64,000 nt of DNA from Asterochloris sp. CNOR1 (GCA_963969365.1 OZ017746.1:1364001-1428000); one strand, 5' to 3'. Shown: positions 22,967-35,605, numbered from the stretch's first letter. Translations and numbers: made by a program. Notes: generated from the sequence alone by a model not told the origin.

Positions 22967-25900
22967 ATGCTGCACCTGCAGGCCTCAGCTGCAACTACGC
23001 TGCAGCAGCTGGCAAACCTGGCAGGCACAGCCCAGGCAAGCAGCCTGCAGAGTCTGGCCGGGCAGCAGCCAGGCATGGTTGGGCAGCAGCTGCAGCGTGC
23101 ACTGGCTGCCGCGCCCACCTCCATGGCGCAGGCCCTGCAACAGCAGGCAGTCCAGCAGCACCAGGTGGGCACTGTGTAGCCATGATCCGGGGTCTAGCCC
23201 TCTGTGTGGAACTGCTGTGCTCAGAAGCAGCTTTGCTCACGTGCAACACGCTGGGCACCTGTTGCAGCAAGAATCCGCTGGGCTGCACAGTTGCTGTCGC
23301 ATCAGCTGCCAGAGCTGTCTTTCCACGCCGTCACTGCAAGCTGCCAGGCAGAGACCTCAAGGCAGCCCGCCTTGCAGAGGCCTGCCCAACCCGCGATGGC
23401 CAATCACCTGCACCGGCAGCTGCACCAGCAGCAGCAGCCGCGGGTAGGGCGGCCCCCGGGCTCAGGAGCTGCCATGGCTGCTAGCCAGGTGATGGCTCGT
23501 GCCCAGCTGCACCGGGGCCCAGGGCGCCCGCCCTCACGGCCGTACGCAGCGCAGACGACGACGGCGGGTTCGCAGGCGGCCATTCATGCGGCGGTGGTGC
23601 AGCAGCAGCACATCAACAGGCAGATGACCCGGGGGCCCAACCAGCGGGTGGATAAGGTGATACATTGCAGCCATCATGTTGGCCCAACGGCTCGGTGCAG
23701 GGCTGGCAACGCTCTGCCCGTTAGCATGAGGCGGTGCTGGGGCTGCTTGCACTGTGCGTAGGCAGCAGCACCCACTGCGTGCTGTCAGAAGGCCGGGCTG
23801 TATGCTGAGGACACCAGCCTTGCCATCCGCACCCTGAGGCGGTGCCCCTTCTTGCCGCAGCAGCCTGCCTCTTGAGCCCCCATGGGGCTGATGGCCTTTG
23901 CCTGGGCCCTGCAGCCGCAGGGCACCCCGCTTGTATTGTAGTCTTGCTGCACTGGTCTGTCAACCCTTTGCAGGTCTCGGGCATCCCTCAGCTGCCTGAA
24001 ATGCGCTACTTCAGCGCGCTGCACACCTCCTGCCTGGTGCCTTCAGCCGCAGCACAAACCCCCTAGCTGCTAAAGGCGCTCCCTCAAGGTACGGGCCTTG
24101 CCCATGCTCATGTCACTGCCTGCTGGTGCAGGGCATCCCACAGCTGCAGGATTCTGTGCCCACTGCTACAGCAATTGCTTGATGAGACCCTGCTTGGTAA
24201 CTGCACCCGCAGGGGATGTCCCAGCTGCGAGAAACTCGTACTTCAGTGCGCTGCAGCTTGGGCTCCTCCAGCCGCTAGAAGGTTGCTGCCACCCTATCCT
24301 TTCACCCTATCCTCCCACGACAGTCTCTCAATGTCGTCTACCCCTCCTCCCGTCGCCACCTCCTTCCTGCAGCCGCAGGCAGACCTGTTGCTGCAGGAGT
24401 CATGGCTTTTCTGCGTGCTGCAGCTTCGCGTCCTGCAAATGCTGTGCGTCCACCCCAGCTCACCACAACAGCCTACACATCGCATCTCTGCCTGCAGCCG
24501 CAGGCAACCCCCTTGCTGCCAGAGTCGCGCAGCTTCAGCGTGCTGCAGAAGCGGGAGCGGGAGGTTGATGAGCTGGTGGCCCGCAAGCGCCGTGCCATCC
24601 GTGAGGCCGGCCATGATGCGCGCCTGCAGAACAAGAAGCTGCGCGTCAGCGTGCACTCCCAGGCCATGAACCAGCCCAAGGCCAGCGGGCAGCGGGGCTC
24701 AGGCAAGTCCCTGCCTTGGGGATGAACAACAGGCTGCACTTCAGCGTGCTATCCTGGGCCATGAATCAGCCCTGGGGCAGCCAGCTTTTCTGCCTCGGCA
24801 GCATCTGCAGAGCGTAATGTGTCTGTGCTTCAGCATGCACTCCCAGGCCATGCACCAGCCCAATGCCAATGGGCAGCGGGGCACAAGTGAGCCAGAGGGG
24901 TGCTGGGCTCTGCGGCAGTGGTTTGCTGGCACCTTCTGTATTGCCCATCCCTGCGCTGCCTCCAGTTATGTCAGCAACTCAGCGCACCTTGTTCGCACCT
25001 CTGGATCTGGGCTGCTTGCTGCTTGGTGGCTGATGACTGTCTTGGCGGCACTGCTGTGTCTGGTAGTCCTGGTGTGGGCTGCAGCTGTTGGCATCGTGAG
25101 TCGCAATAACACCGCCAGAGCAGCGGCTCTGCCGGCCTGTTTTGGTGACTTGCCTCCAGGATTTACTGCTTGCAAGATGTCTGAGCATTCCTTGTGCAAG
25201 GTGCTGGCTGCCTCACACTGTGCCTCCTGCCGTCAGTGCAGGGCATGTTGATCCATGAATGTAGGTGCGTGCATTGCAGATGCCCCCTCGTGGGTCCTGA
25301 CTCTTCATGGTGGTCTGCTAGACCCTGCTCAGGCCTCCCAGCTGCCCCCTCTGGGCTTCCAGCCACAGCCAGCAGATGCGTTCCAGTGGTTTGTGCGCAA
25401 GCTGACTGTGCAGCTGGATCCAGCGCTGTACCCTGGGCCCGACGGGGTGATCCAATGGGAGAAGGCGCAGCATGTGGGTGAGTGGCGAGACAAATTCGAG
25501 ATCAGGTGAGCAGCAGGCAGCCAGTGGCATGGGGCAGCATGCCTTGACAGAATGGGACTTGCCACGGCAGAGGCTGCTGTGAGGGTGGCTCCTCACTGCT
25601 TTCCGTCAGCTTGGGGACGTGCAGAGAGGCAGCCTCTTGCTTTTGTGCCTGACCTGCATCCGGGATCGCGGCTTGTCACCAGGAGCAGTCAGTGGGCAGC
25701 AGTCAAGCATGCCGGCTGATGGGCACCACCATCATCAGGTGCAAGGTGCTACTGCCTGACTGTCAGCAGCCAGGGGCCTGCTGACAGGATGCAGGGCAAA
25801 TGATGTGCATCTGTAGCATCAGGGTCCTGCCTGCCAGCCCATGATGGGTCCTACCTGTGTATCCTTGTCGAGAGAATGGGCCTCTTGCCCTAACTTGGTT

Positions 25901-28900
25901 GGCAAGGCGCTGCTGCCTGTCTCCTCACCTCCAAGGGCCCCTGCCCTCTGTCTGCAGAAGGCGGGCCATGATGCCTGCCTGCAGTCCTCAAGAGACCCCT
26001 GGCTGTGCCTGCAGGAGACAGGGCAGCAGCGATGTGCGCGTGGACATCCTCATAGAGCTTGATCAGGCCCACCCCACCTGCAAGCTGGACTCGGCTCTAG
26101 CCAAGGTGGCAGGCTTTGAGAGGGGCACGCGGCCAGGGGCTGTGGCTGCAGTGTATGACTACATCAGGAAGCATGGGCTGCAGGTGCGAGGCAGTCAGGC
26201 ACAAATGCTGCAGTCAGGCACAAATGCTGCAGTCAGGCATGCCCACAGCAGGGCGGGCAGCATTTGTGCAACAGCTGACCTTCTGAGGTCAATCTATGCG
26301 CGTGTCGCAGACAGCTTGAATAGAAATGGTCTGGTAGGTGCCGCCTGATGCCTCAGCTGAGATACGGCAGCGCCTCATGCTTGCAGTCAGCTCAGGACCC
26401 TGGCACAGTCACCTGCAACCCAGAGCTGGAGGCTGCTCTCCAGCAGAAGGTTGTGAAGATGGCTGCCCTGCCTGCTTTGGTTGGGAGCCACTGCCACACT
26501 GAGCCTCCTCCTCGATTCAGCCATACAGTCAGGTGCGGCCAGCAGCTGTGCTCTACCTCTGGGCTCTCCAACCCCTGAATTGCATGTGCCCAGACTGCGT
26601 GTCAGGCGAGGCTGCACTGGTCAGCATGCGGGCGAGGCACCTGTCTGATCATGTGTTTCACTGTGCATGGTCAGTCTCACCTGCAACCTGATGCTGCAAG
26701 TCAAGGCTGCGCACCCGGATGAGGTGGGCAGGGGGCATGCCATGTCAGGAGCAGCTGTTCAGGTTGTTATGTTGTTTGCAGTGTTGTCTCCCTGCCCTGG
26801 CATGACTAACCAGGTACCCACCTGCAGGATGATGACGGACCAGCAGCGGGTCGGTGGCCAGCACCTCACTGGTACGACAGAGTGGTATGATATCAACATC
26901 GCTGTCCCAATGGCTGGCACACCTGACCCTTACTTCCTCACCACGATGCCAGGCCTTGATAAGGATCTTGCCGCAGTGAGTTGTGTGCAATCATGTGCTC
27001 AGCTTGTGGTCTGCTCAGTATAATCTGCAGTTTGTGTGGTGCGCTCACATGCATCGTGCACACCAGAGATGGCCCTGGCAGGGTGTCGTATGTGTGTGTG
27101 GGGTGGGCGTCTCATGAAGATGTGGAAACGGCGCGACTTGGATGCGCCGTCGGGGTGCTGCGCTGGCATGCGTGCTGCACATACTCCCTGCCAGCTGCTT
27201 GCCTGCTGACCGTGGAAGACAGTCTGGGGACACTTGCCCCCCCAAGCCCCTCTCCGTCAAGATCCAGTGAGACATGCCTTTCGCCCTTGTGCAGTGGGTT
27301 TGCAGGGCCCCTGAAAGCCACAGGCTCATCATGAACGTTTTTCTGTGCTGCCTGCAACTGGAGGACTGACCCTGGATGTCAAGCAGTGCTGCTTGGGCCA
27401 GGCAAAGATGCAGGCTGGTGCCTGCCCTTCCCTGCCCTGCAGCCGCCAGTGTGGGAAGGTCAGCTTGCTGCAGGGTGGATATTGCTCTGGCAGAACCCCC
27501 TCCTCACATCTTGCTGACGCAGGGGAGCAGCCCAAGCTCATTCTGTGATGGCTCCCTGCCCCTGCCCTTGCAGTTGGACAAGTCCCTGTGGGAGGTGGTG
27601 AACCTGCTTCAGGAGCAGAAGCGCCGCCGCGCCCTGCTGCTGGGTTTTAGCCGCAGCCCTGTGGACTTCATTCAGAGCATGGTGGCCACCCAGGGCCGTG
27701 AGCTGCGCAGCCTCAAGCTCAACCAGTACACCGAGCTGGAGGCTGTCAGGTGTGCTGGGTGTGGCTGCTCGGCGTGCAGTCAGAACTGCCTGGCATGGCC
27801 CCAGCTGCAGCAGGCTGCCTGTGCATTCCTCCACGCTGCAGCTGCTGGGTGCTGCAGTCACCAGTGCGGGCTGAGGCCATGTAGCGTCAAGCTCACCTCA
27901 TCACCACACCAAGCTGTAGGCTGGAAGGGGGACAGTGTGGGTTCCTCTACTCTGCGTTTGTGCTTGGCCATGAGGGTACTGCTGCGGGCCCCCCCTGCAG
28001 ACCACAGCTGCGGTGCCTGTGTGGACTTTGACACCCAGGTACGTCGATTGCCCCCACTGATCGGCAGGCTGCCAGGTGTGGCCGCTCTTGCACAGACTGC
28101 CTCTGCGCCCCCACTGCAACGCAGCTCTGCTGCAGCAGGTTCCCTAGCACTCACTTGCTGCAGCATTGGCAGCTTGAGCTTCTTCCTGATTGTGTGGCCA
28201 GCCACTCGTTGCCACCAGCAAGCAGGTGCTCGCACCTTAAGGCTAGGGGATGAAGAACTGCAGCAACGAACGCCAACCCGTGGTCTCTAGGTCACTCCCT
28301 TCTGCTAGGAGGCTGCCGCTGACAAGCACCTACAGCCAGACCTTGGTCTTGCAAAGCCTCTGCTCTACACAGCGGGCGCGTATACTGGATCTGGGCTAAA
28401 TGGCTGGAGGAGGCAGCTAAAACGCTTCAAGACCCACAGAAGGGGCAATACCTTACCACATTGCTGTGCTGCACTGCAGGCGCTCGGACCTGTTCAGGGG
28501 CAAGTGGGTGGAGGAGGCAGCCTTACGGCACCTGCAGGCCATGGCGCCCCAGCTGCCGCCGCAACAGCGAGGGTACCAGGTGCAGGCGGGGCGCCCCCAG
28601 CTGCAGGGGGCCTATGCCGCCAGCCAGGCCTTGGCGCTGCGCCCGCAGGCACATGCCCAGGCCGCCAGCCTGCAGACAAATATGGGGGTGCTGGCCCTGC
28701 AGGCACAGGCTGGCGGTATGCCGATGCTGGCCAGCACAGGGACTGCACTGCCGCAGACGCAGGCCAACAGCATGCCAACTCCAGCCATTGCTGGGCGCTT
28801 GCCGCTGCAGACCAGTGCTGCTGGCCTGGGTTTGCAGAAAAGTGGTGCAAGCATGCCGCTGCCCCCGGCCGCCAGCCTGCCAGTGCAGAGCAGTGCTGGC

Positions 28901-29245
28901 AGCCTGCATCTGCAGACGAATGTTGGGCTTCTCCCCCAGGCCAACAGCCTGCCTCTGCAGACAAATGTTGGCGGCAGAGCATCTACGCCTGCTGCTGGTG
29001 CTCCCTACAGTGCACCACCCGTGCCAGCTGCTGGGGGACTAAACAGTGCAGCCCCCATGCTGACTGCTGGGGGCCCACACAGTGCAGCACCTCAGCAGGA
29101 AATCAGTGCACCGTCCCAGCAGCAAGTCAGTGAACCGCTTCAGCAGCAGCATGCTACCACATTTCCTCCTCTACCAAACATGTCCCACTTGAACACGGGC
29201 GTTCAACACAGGCCACCACAGCCACATAACCATCCAGGCTCTTAA
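22967..29245 (+). CDS. SWP73: SWI/SNF chromatin-remodelling subunit SWP73/BAF60 (SMARCD family)
   Basis: Core accessory subunit of SWI/SNF complexes in the nucleus. The start is ATG 22967 (MLHLQASAATTLQQ), and the first exon to 23164 is Gln-rich. Exons then include 23348-23656, about 24498-24702 (LLPESRSFSVLQKREREVDE to QNKKLRVSVHS, the BAF60 N-terminal box), 25280-25505 (PSWVLTLHGGLLDP, the 'W-L-I-G' segment), 26015-26183 (SWIB domain, CKLDSALAKVAGFERGTRPG to YDYIRKHGLQ), 26387-26449, about 26828-26976 (EWYDINIAV), 27574-27749 (RSPVDFIQSMVATQGREL, matching the family 'FARDPQGFI' region) and 28480-29245. The last exon ends the BAF60 core and adds a tail of about 220 residues made of Gln/Pro/Ala repeats around 'LPLQTN'. 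The 24.7 kb donor may be GC-type. Introns hold many decayed exon copies. Confidence 0.85.
23970..24550 (+). repeat. Serial decayed copies of a SWP73 exon start
   Basis: The real exon edge is 'ccgcaggcaaccccc' followed by 'ttgctgccagagtcgcgcag' near 24498. Similar edges occur at about 24375 ('ccgcaggcagacctgttgct'), 24208 ('ccgcaggggatgtcccagct') and 23971 (cag, then 'ggcatccctcagctgcctga'), with a shorter one near 24128. All keep a GCAG acceptor, and most keep a following 'ttcagcgtgctgcag'-like end. Confidence 0.7.
24640..24895 (+). repeat. Three serial copies of a SWP73 exon end
   Basis: The exon end 'gtgcactcccaggccatgaa' (about 24650) recurs as 'gtgctatcctgggccatgaa' (about 24748) and 'atgcactcccaggccatgca' (about 24836). 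The third copy also repeats 'gggcagcggggc' and ends beside 'gtgagc', a better donor than the first copy has. Confidence 0.8.
26191..26243 (+). repeat. 19-base tandem repeat, about 2.5 copies
   Basis: Unit 'gcagtcaggcacaaatgct' in perfect tandem at 26191 and 26210, with a partial copy from 26229, just inside the intron after the SWIB exon. Perfect identity suggests it is recent. Confidence 0.9.
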
Positions 29246-29340
29246 ACACAAAGCCCCTTGCTGCTGCACCCTTCTATATTGGTATTGTCTCTGAATTCAA
29301 CAGCTCAAAATTGTGCACACCCAAACTGACACCAAATGTT

Positions 29341-32300
29341 TCAGGCGCGCTGCCAGATGGAAGGCATGGCTTGCATGTGCCAGGATGGTGTCTGTATGTG
29401 CCGGGAGGGGGCCCTGGGCTGCTGCATGGCCAACTGAAGCCTTCCAAGGAAGTCGCTCTTGCCCTGCTTGTGGGCCACATCTGCTGCAGTCTGGCCTGTA
29501 TTGTCCCGCATCTGCGTGGCAACAGGGGGCATGATTCAACTCTGATAGGTGTCACACCTGATGATGACAAACTTTGTCAAGGAAGCCACTCATACAGGGT
29601 CAGTGGACTCACCTGTAACACAGACGCGCCGCAATGTTGTAGAAGCAGCATCAACATGCCCATGCTGCCTCGGCGAGCAGCAATGTGCAGAGCAGTCTGG
29701 CCATATCTGTTGGAACTGGCTGCCAGACTGTCTGCCAGGAAGCCTGCTGCGTGCAGCAGCTGCCCCGCTACAGTGCAACGGTCTGCCACTGCTGCTGCCA
29801 TCAGAGGCGTCCAGCCATCCCCATACAGGCCAGAGTCCTACAGTCAGGCACTTGAGTCAGCTCTAGTCAGGTTCTTTTGCCACCAGGCATCACAACACAG
29901 ACGGCTTTCCGGAGAGGTGTCTTTGAGCCGCTGGCCAAACAGCCTCACCTGCCAGAGAATGCCTTTCCAGTGGAAGTGGCTGAGCAGCAGGGACACCACA
30001 TGGCCATTCCCTCGCAGTGCAGCAATGTACAACGGCGCCTCCCCTGCAGACAGGGGCCAGACATGGCACAACTTTCAGACCTTGAGATCTGGGAGACGCA
30101 TGTATGGCCTGATAACCAGGTAGCAGTTGCTTCTGCTGACTGGCACTCTGGCACGCTGCTGCGCAGGTAAGCTGGAACGGGTGCCCCTGCAGCCCACAGA
30201 CCCATCCAGGCAAGGCAGCTGGGTCACCTGCCACGCTGCTCAGCTGGGGGCTGGCCCCTGCAGCCTGCAGGACCAACAGTGCAGGGCAGTCATGCCACGC
30301 ACCAACCAACACACCTGCTGCATTGCTCAGCTGCGCATCTGCCCCAGCAGCCAGCAGGACCTTAGTGCAGGTGGCGTGCCCAGCCTCGCATGACTGGAAG
30401 AGGGGTGTGGCCCCTCCCTTGTCACGGGCATCCAGCTGAGCCCCCAGTTGCAGTAGCCCCTGCAGCCAGGGCACCAGAGCTCTGCAGCTCATACAGGCCA
30501 GATCATGCGAAGCAGCCACCAAGCTGGATTGAGGAGAGGCAGAGCACTCGTCCCCCATGGAATGCCAGTCCTGCCAAAGCTGGGGTGGCAGCCGGTTTGA
30601 AGAGGCAGGCAGTGTGTCAATAGACGTCAGGCAGCCTCACCCTGATGCAGTCAGCGTCATGCCGTTCCACCGCAGCGTGCAGGGGAGTCTGCCGTGCCAC
30701 TGTGGAGCAGTTGACGGCCGCCCCCAGCAGCATGCAAACGTCTTCTGCCGGCAGGCTTAGCCCGTGACCTGCGCCCTTGTGGCCAGTGCTCTGCATAGGC
30801 GCCCCTGCGGCTTCGGCCGCTGCCAGCTCTGCCTGCCTCAGCAGGGCGGCTGCAGCCCTGACACTGCTGGCCACACACATGTCCAGCAGAAGGACCCCGC
30901 CCTTCTGCAGCACCATCTCCTCCTGCAGCTTCTCCCGCACCCCTGGGAGCATGAAGGTGATCTCCAGCACCTACAAGCAGCGAGACAGTCGTGGAGGTAC
31001 GCGAAACTCTCTGAATGTGCCGCAGCGCTCTACGTGAGAGCGCTGCATGAGGTTGCTTCCCATCAAAGTCACAGCATCTGTCTGCACTTCTTCAACGGTA
31101 GGCCGCCATGCAAGAGGGCGAGGTTGCAGGTGTCAACCGCCAGGAACGTCATGCAGCGCTTTCCTTCAGATGCGGCAGGGCTGCTGCCGCCTCTGCCAGC
31201 CCTGCTGCCCAGCGGGGGGCAGCGGAGTGCATTGCTGCTGCCGGGCGGCACAGGGCCCCGATCACCACCGCAGCCCGCGATCGCGGAGGGCTGACGCTGC
31301 TGCTGCCTGCGCCCAGCTCCATTGCAGTAGCAGCAGCGTCTGCCAGGCCAGGAGACGCAAGCAGAGACCTGCAGAAGACCAGAGCCAGGTGTGAGTCCCG
31401 CCACAGAAGTGGAGTTCTGCCCTGTGTGGGGCCTGTGCATGCAGCAAGCTGCATACATGCACCAGCTTGACGGCAGCGCTTCTTACGTCATGCCTCCAGT
31501 GGGGCTGCTAAGCAGCTGTTGCGAGCTCCAGCATTGCTCGATGCGGGCAGCAGTCAAGCAGCCACGCCTGTCAGCCACTTCCGCTGGGACGTGGAGGCCA
31601 GAGCCTCCCAGCAGCAGCATCTGCAGGTGGGGGCAGCTGCCTGCGAGCGCCCCCAGGTCCGCCAGCGTCAGGCAACTGCAGTTGTGCAGCGCCAGCGCAC
31701 GAAGCCCTTGCCCTGTCGCACCCACGACGCTCTGCACAGATACAGGCACATCCCTGCCGGCAGCAGCCTGCTCTGCCTCCCCAGCAGCACCCTCAGGGTC
31801 ACCCTCCACACCTGCAGCCGACCAGCTCACCACTGTGGTATCTGCACTACAACAGCAGCTGCTTCAACAACATGACAGCTGCTCCCCTGAACCTGCAAGG
31901 TCATCGCTAAGCACATGCTTTACTTGTGTTCAAGTTTGTAGCAGATGGACGCAGCTCAGGCCATGACTCAAAGTCATGCCCAAGGTCAGACGCAATTGCA
32001 AAGCACGCACCTGCAGCGGAGGCAGCCTCGCTGCTGCCGTCCAGGCCAGCGCTGGGCTCCTCAGGCTGCCTGTGCTGCCCAGGCCGCAGCAGCCCCTGCA
32101 GCCTGAGGTGGCTCAGAGCTGCACAGGCCAGACGGGACCCTGCCGCTGCCTGCAGCACGCCGGCGAGGGCCCGCCCATCCAGCTGGAAGCAGCGCTGCAG
32201 GTCCACTGTCCGCAGGCTACGCCCTGCCTCGCCTGTACAAGCAGGCAGCAGCAGTCAGCCTGCAACATGAACGTTTCCATGTTGCTTGCAACGCACAGGC

Positions 32301-33761
32301 GGTGCCTCTGCAGCAGGTGCTGCCTGTGCCTTCAATAACATGAGCAGTGAGCTAACTCTACTAACTAACAGGCGTCAGGCTGCCATTTGCCTCGGTCTAC
32401 TGACTGCAGGCTGCGCCCCGCCTGGTCTGCAGGTCCAGGCAGCAGGGGTGGCGGTGCAGACCCATAGCCAGGGTGGCCCCCTGCCTGGTCCGGACATGCA
32501 GGCTGCAGCATGCAGCACAAGCCGACTGTCCCTTGACCCACCACCTCGGTGCTCACACCCCAATGGCTGCCAGTAAAAGGTGCAGGGTTGGCCCCTGCCT
32601 GCTGCCATTCTCATCCTCTTGAGCAGGAAGCTCCTCCTTCCAGTCCCTGTCACCCTGCAGAAGGCTCCTCACCGCATCCGCCCCCCTGGAGGCCAGCACA
32701 GGGTGCAGGGTGGACCCAGGGCTGATGCCGCCCTGTCGCTTCCCCCGGGGGGAGGCTCCACCCCCGGACATCCTCCCCACCCTGGTTTCTGGGACTGAGC
32801 CGCTATGCCATGCAGGAAGCTGCCAGCACGCATCTGGAGCAAGCGGCGTCTGCATCTGCAGCCAGGGTGGGGCAGGGTCCCCACCTGCCTCCGCCAGGTG
32901 CTCCACCGCCCTGGCCGTCAGCTTGCGGCACCCCGGCAGGCGCAGCACCTCCAGAGCGCTCAAGGCGCTCAGCGCGTTGGCCATGTCCTCGTCCTCGATG
33001 GGGCACCCCCGCAGGTCCAGCGAGCGCACACCTGCAGGGCAGACAGCTGCAGGGTGAGCAGCTGTGCCTGCAATTCCTGCAAGTGCCAGCCCACCCACAG
33101 TCTGCAGTTGATGCAGCGGACAAGGAAGAACAAAAAGAGATGTGCACTGCTTCGACAGCATGACTTGCCCAGCAAGCAGGCCCAGCAAGATGACCCTTGC
33201 TCAGTTGAGCTGCCTAGCTGCCTGTTGTTCTGCTGCTGCTTGCAGACCGCCACTCTCTGCCTCAGTGGCATGCTCCCTCGAACAACACGCTGCAAAACAC
33301 CCTGTGCTGTGACTGACCCTGGTAAACTGCTGCAATGCCCTGCAGCGTCCTTCTGAGGCGGTCGCTCTCCTCTCCTGCCGCTGGCCGCACACGTGCACTG
33401 CCGCCACTGATCACTAGCTGCAAGGGTGCATCACAACCAATTGCCCGCAGGCGCTTTCCTGTGCAACTGCAGGATGCCACATCCCTGGGGCTGGGCAGCC
33501 AGCTGAAGATGACTGCCAGCACCTGCATGTGATGATCGCTGTCAGCGCTCAGGAACACCTGAACGGCAGACTTTGTAGCGCATGCCAATGAGCAGCATGT
33601 ACCTCAGATGGCAGGTCTGTCAAAAGCAGGGTGTCCTCCTGCTGCTCTGTCTGCTTGGGGGCCAAGGTTGGCAGGGTGCTGGTGTCCTGGATGCGCCAGC
33701 GTGGGACAAAGACAGCTGCATGAGGGTTCAGGCCTGCTTTGCGCGCCCAGGATTGGGCCAT
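29341..33761 (-). CDS. F-box / leucine-rich repeat / ankyrin repeat protein
   Basis: Probable substrate adaptor of an SCF-type ubiquitin ligase. The first exon is 33761-33603 from a clear ATG (MAQSWARKAGLNPH) with a good GT donor. The second, 33558 to about 33320, holds an F-box (VLAVIFSWLPSPRDVASCS, then KRLRAIG). Leucine-rich repeats follow at about 33033-32870 (VRSLDLRGCPIEDEDMANAL, LEVLRLPGCRKLT), 32206-31907 (LQRCFQLDGRALAGVLQ) and 31750-31600 (LRALALHNCSCLTLADLGAL). The C-terminal half has ankyrin repeats: RQTPLHAAVERHD near 30680, GGATPLFQSCEAGHATCTKV near 30370, EAPLYIAALRGNGHVVSLLL near 30020, YGQTALHIAARRGSMGMLM near 29690, and the end at NTGQTAADVAHKQGKSDFL. The stop is TGA at 29341-29343. 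Exon borders in the LRR part are approximate. It converges with SWP73 (95 bases between stops). Confidence 0.75.
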
Positions 33762-34238
33762 GCAGGATCAGCCGGGCAGCCGTTCCCCCTGCCCACTATC
33801 GAGCGCTTTCCTGCTGCCGGGCCGCTGGCCAGCAGCAAAGCCCAGACCCAATGGTCCGAAGCTTTCCTGCTCACTGGCACGCACGACAACACTGAAAGCT
33901 CGGCAAGCTGTTGTGCACATAAGGGGTCTGTGATTCAGCTTGGTTGTGAGGAGGATGTTTTTCGGTCCCAAGTGAGGCTATCTGTGAATGTGAGACCGTT
34001 GAGAAGAATGCCCATTCTTATTGTATGCTGCACTGGTCTCGCTGGATACAGTTTGAAAATCATACAGCAAGGCAAGCAGCCAGTCTGAAAACTTGTACAA
34101 TGAGACTGTTGATCAAAGGTTTCTGCAGCGATGTGTGCGCAACTTGCTACGTACATACACAAGTGTCAAAGACAAGAGGAGAAGGGGCAAGCTTTAAGAT
34201 CAGGTGCAACAGGATGCTGCTGACTACACACTGCAGGT

Positions 34239-35605
34239 CTACATCAGCTCCTCAAAAGTCATTGTCCTGCTGCACACTGGACATGATGGGGAGCGCTCCA
34301 ACCACTCATAGATACAAGCCAGGTGGAAGTGGTGATTGCACTGCGTCAGGATCTTGGGGTTCTCTGCAACGTCAAGAGCCCCAGTGAGCAGTGGCCCTCT
34401 GCGTATGGTCAGCTGTGTGATTGTCAAGGCAATTGCCTGGCATCTTGCATCTCTAAAAGGCGGAGGGAGCTCACCATCGGAATATGGGTCCAGGCAGGTG
34501 GGACAGCAGTCCTCATCGTCATCAGTTGCAAGCTTGAGCCCTGAGGGCACCTGATGAATCCGTGGGGAGTCCTGCAAGCAGATTGGCATTTGTGCCTTTC
34601 CACTCATGGAGAAGATAGCTGTGCCCTGCTAGAAGCTGTCTGTCAAGCAGCAAAAGGCTTAAAGGTGGCCTGGCCCCACTTCAGCAGGGAGCACCCTGCT
34701 GAGCACAGCCAGGCTGCATCTTCCTCTGTTTAGTGCATGGCAGTGGGCTTTTAAGGAGGTCCAGTTTGCAGAAGCAGTGAGCTAGTGCAGACCTCCCACG
34801 ACGCCTTGACAGGCAATCCTGCAGAGCTTGGCACCAGCTGAGGTGCACATGCACAGGCTTGTACAGGCTATAATAGAGAACCCACCCTGGCATCTGCGAG
34901 CTTGCGGATGTTCTCCACACTTTGCAGCCGCTTGGACATGCGGGCACTGTCTGGCTGTGCTACTCCGGTGGCCTCCAGCGCAATGCCTCCACTAGCTGCG
35001 ACAAGGGCAAACCACTGGATCAGCACTGGGCAGCAAGCAGCTGCTCTGAATGCTGAGGCTTGTGTTGTGGGCCATACTGCTTGTGCTGGGTGAGGGCCCG
35101 GCTCTTGACAGCAAGATGGTCAGCAGCGCGCGTTTGCAGACAGTCAGGACGTCAGGCCAACAGATTGTGCTTACACGGCCCACCTTGCTATGTCATCCCT
35201 TCTTAGGGCTCACCTGTGGGTCCCTGCATCCTTGATTCGCCACTGGCACCAGCTGTGCTATGCAGCTCTGTGGAGGAGGGCTCCCCCTGCAGACAGATCA
35301 CAGGCTCAATGCCCGTCACAGCGGTGGCTGAGTGAGGTGATGACCCACCTGACCCTCTGTATGCAGGCCAAGTGATGCCATGTACATCTTGGCAGCTGCA
35401 ACAAGAGGAGGGCACACCTCACCTTGCTGCTGAGGAGCCTGGCACGCTCCTGGTCCGGCCTGTCGGGGCTGTGCCTATGACTGCTGCTTGCACTGGCCGT
35501 GTGTGAGGGCGGAGATGGGGCCTGGTAAAGCACACCGCTTATGGCTGATGAGGCCCGGCTAGGCTCCTCTGTGCAGACCTCATAACTGCAGGCAGGTAGC
35601 GTGAC
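34239..35605 (-). CDS. RING-type E3 ubiquitin ligase, plant RHB1A/At3g02290-like (5' end unresolved)
   Basis: The RING domain is split by an intron. Exon about 34571-34473 has DCCPTCLDPYSD, and exon about 34366-34239 has NPKILTQCNHHFHLACIYEW, then LERSPSCPVCSRTM, with the stop directly after MTFEELM. The two halves give the full zinc-ligand set of plant proteins of the RHB1A/At3g02290 group, whose RING also sits at the extreme C-terminus. Upstream minus-strand exons are about 35605-35424 (YEVCTEEPSRASSAISGVLY, ending RARLLSSK before GTGAGG), about 35300-35217 and about 35000-34889 (MSKRLQSVENIRKLADA). The first exon, expected between about 35600 and 36150, could not be identified, so the N-terminus is missing here. 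It is divergent from YIF1. Confidence 0.75.

Noticed and set aside
26640-26730. Second copy of the SWP73 'tcacctgcaacc' exon as a coding exon
   Set aside because: It resembles the exon at 26387, but similarity fades quickly and the frame does not fit between its neighbours. It is more likely another echo, too weak to list firmly.
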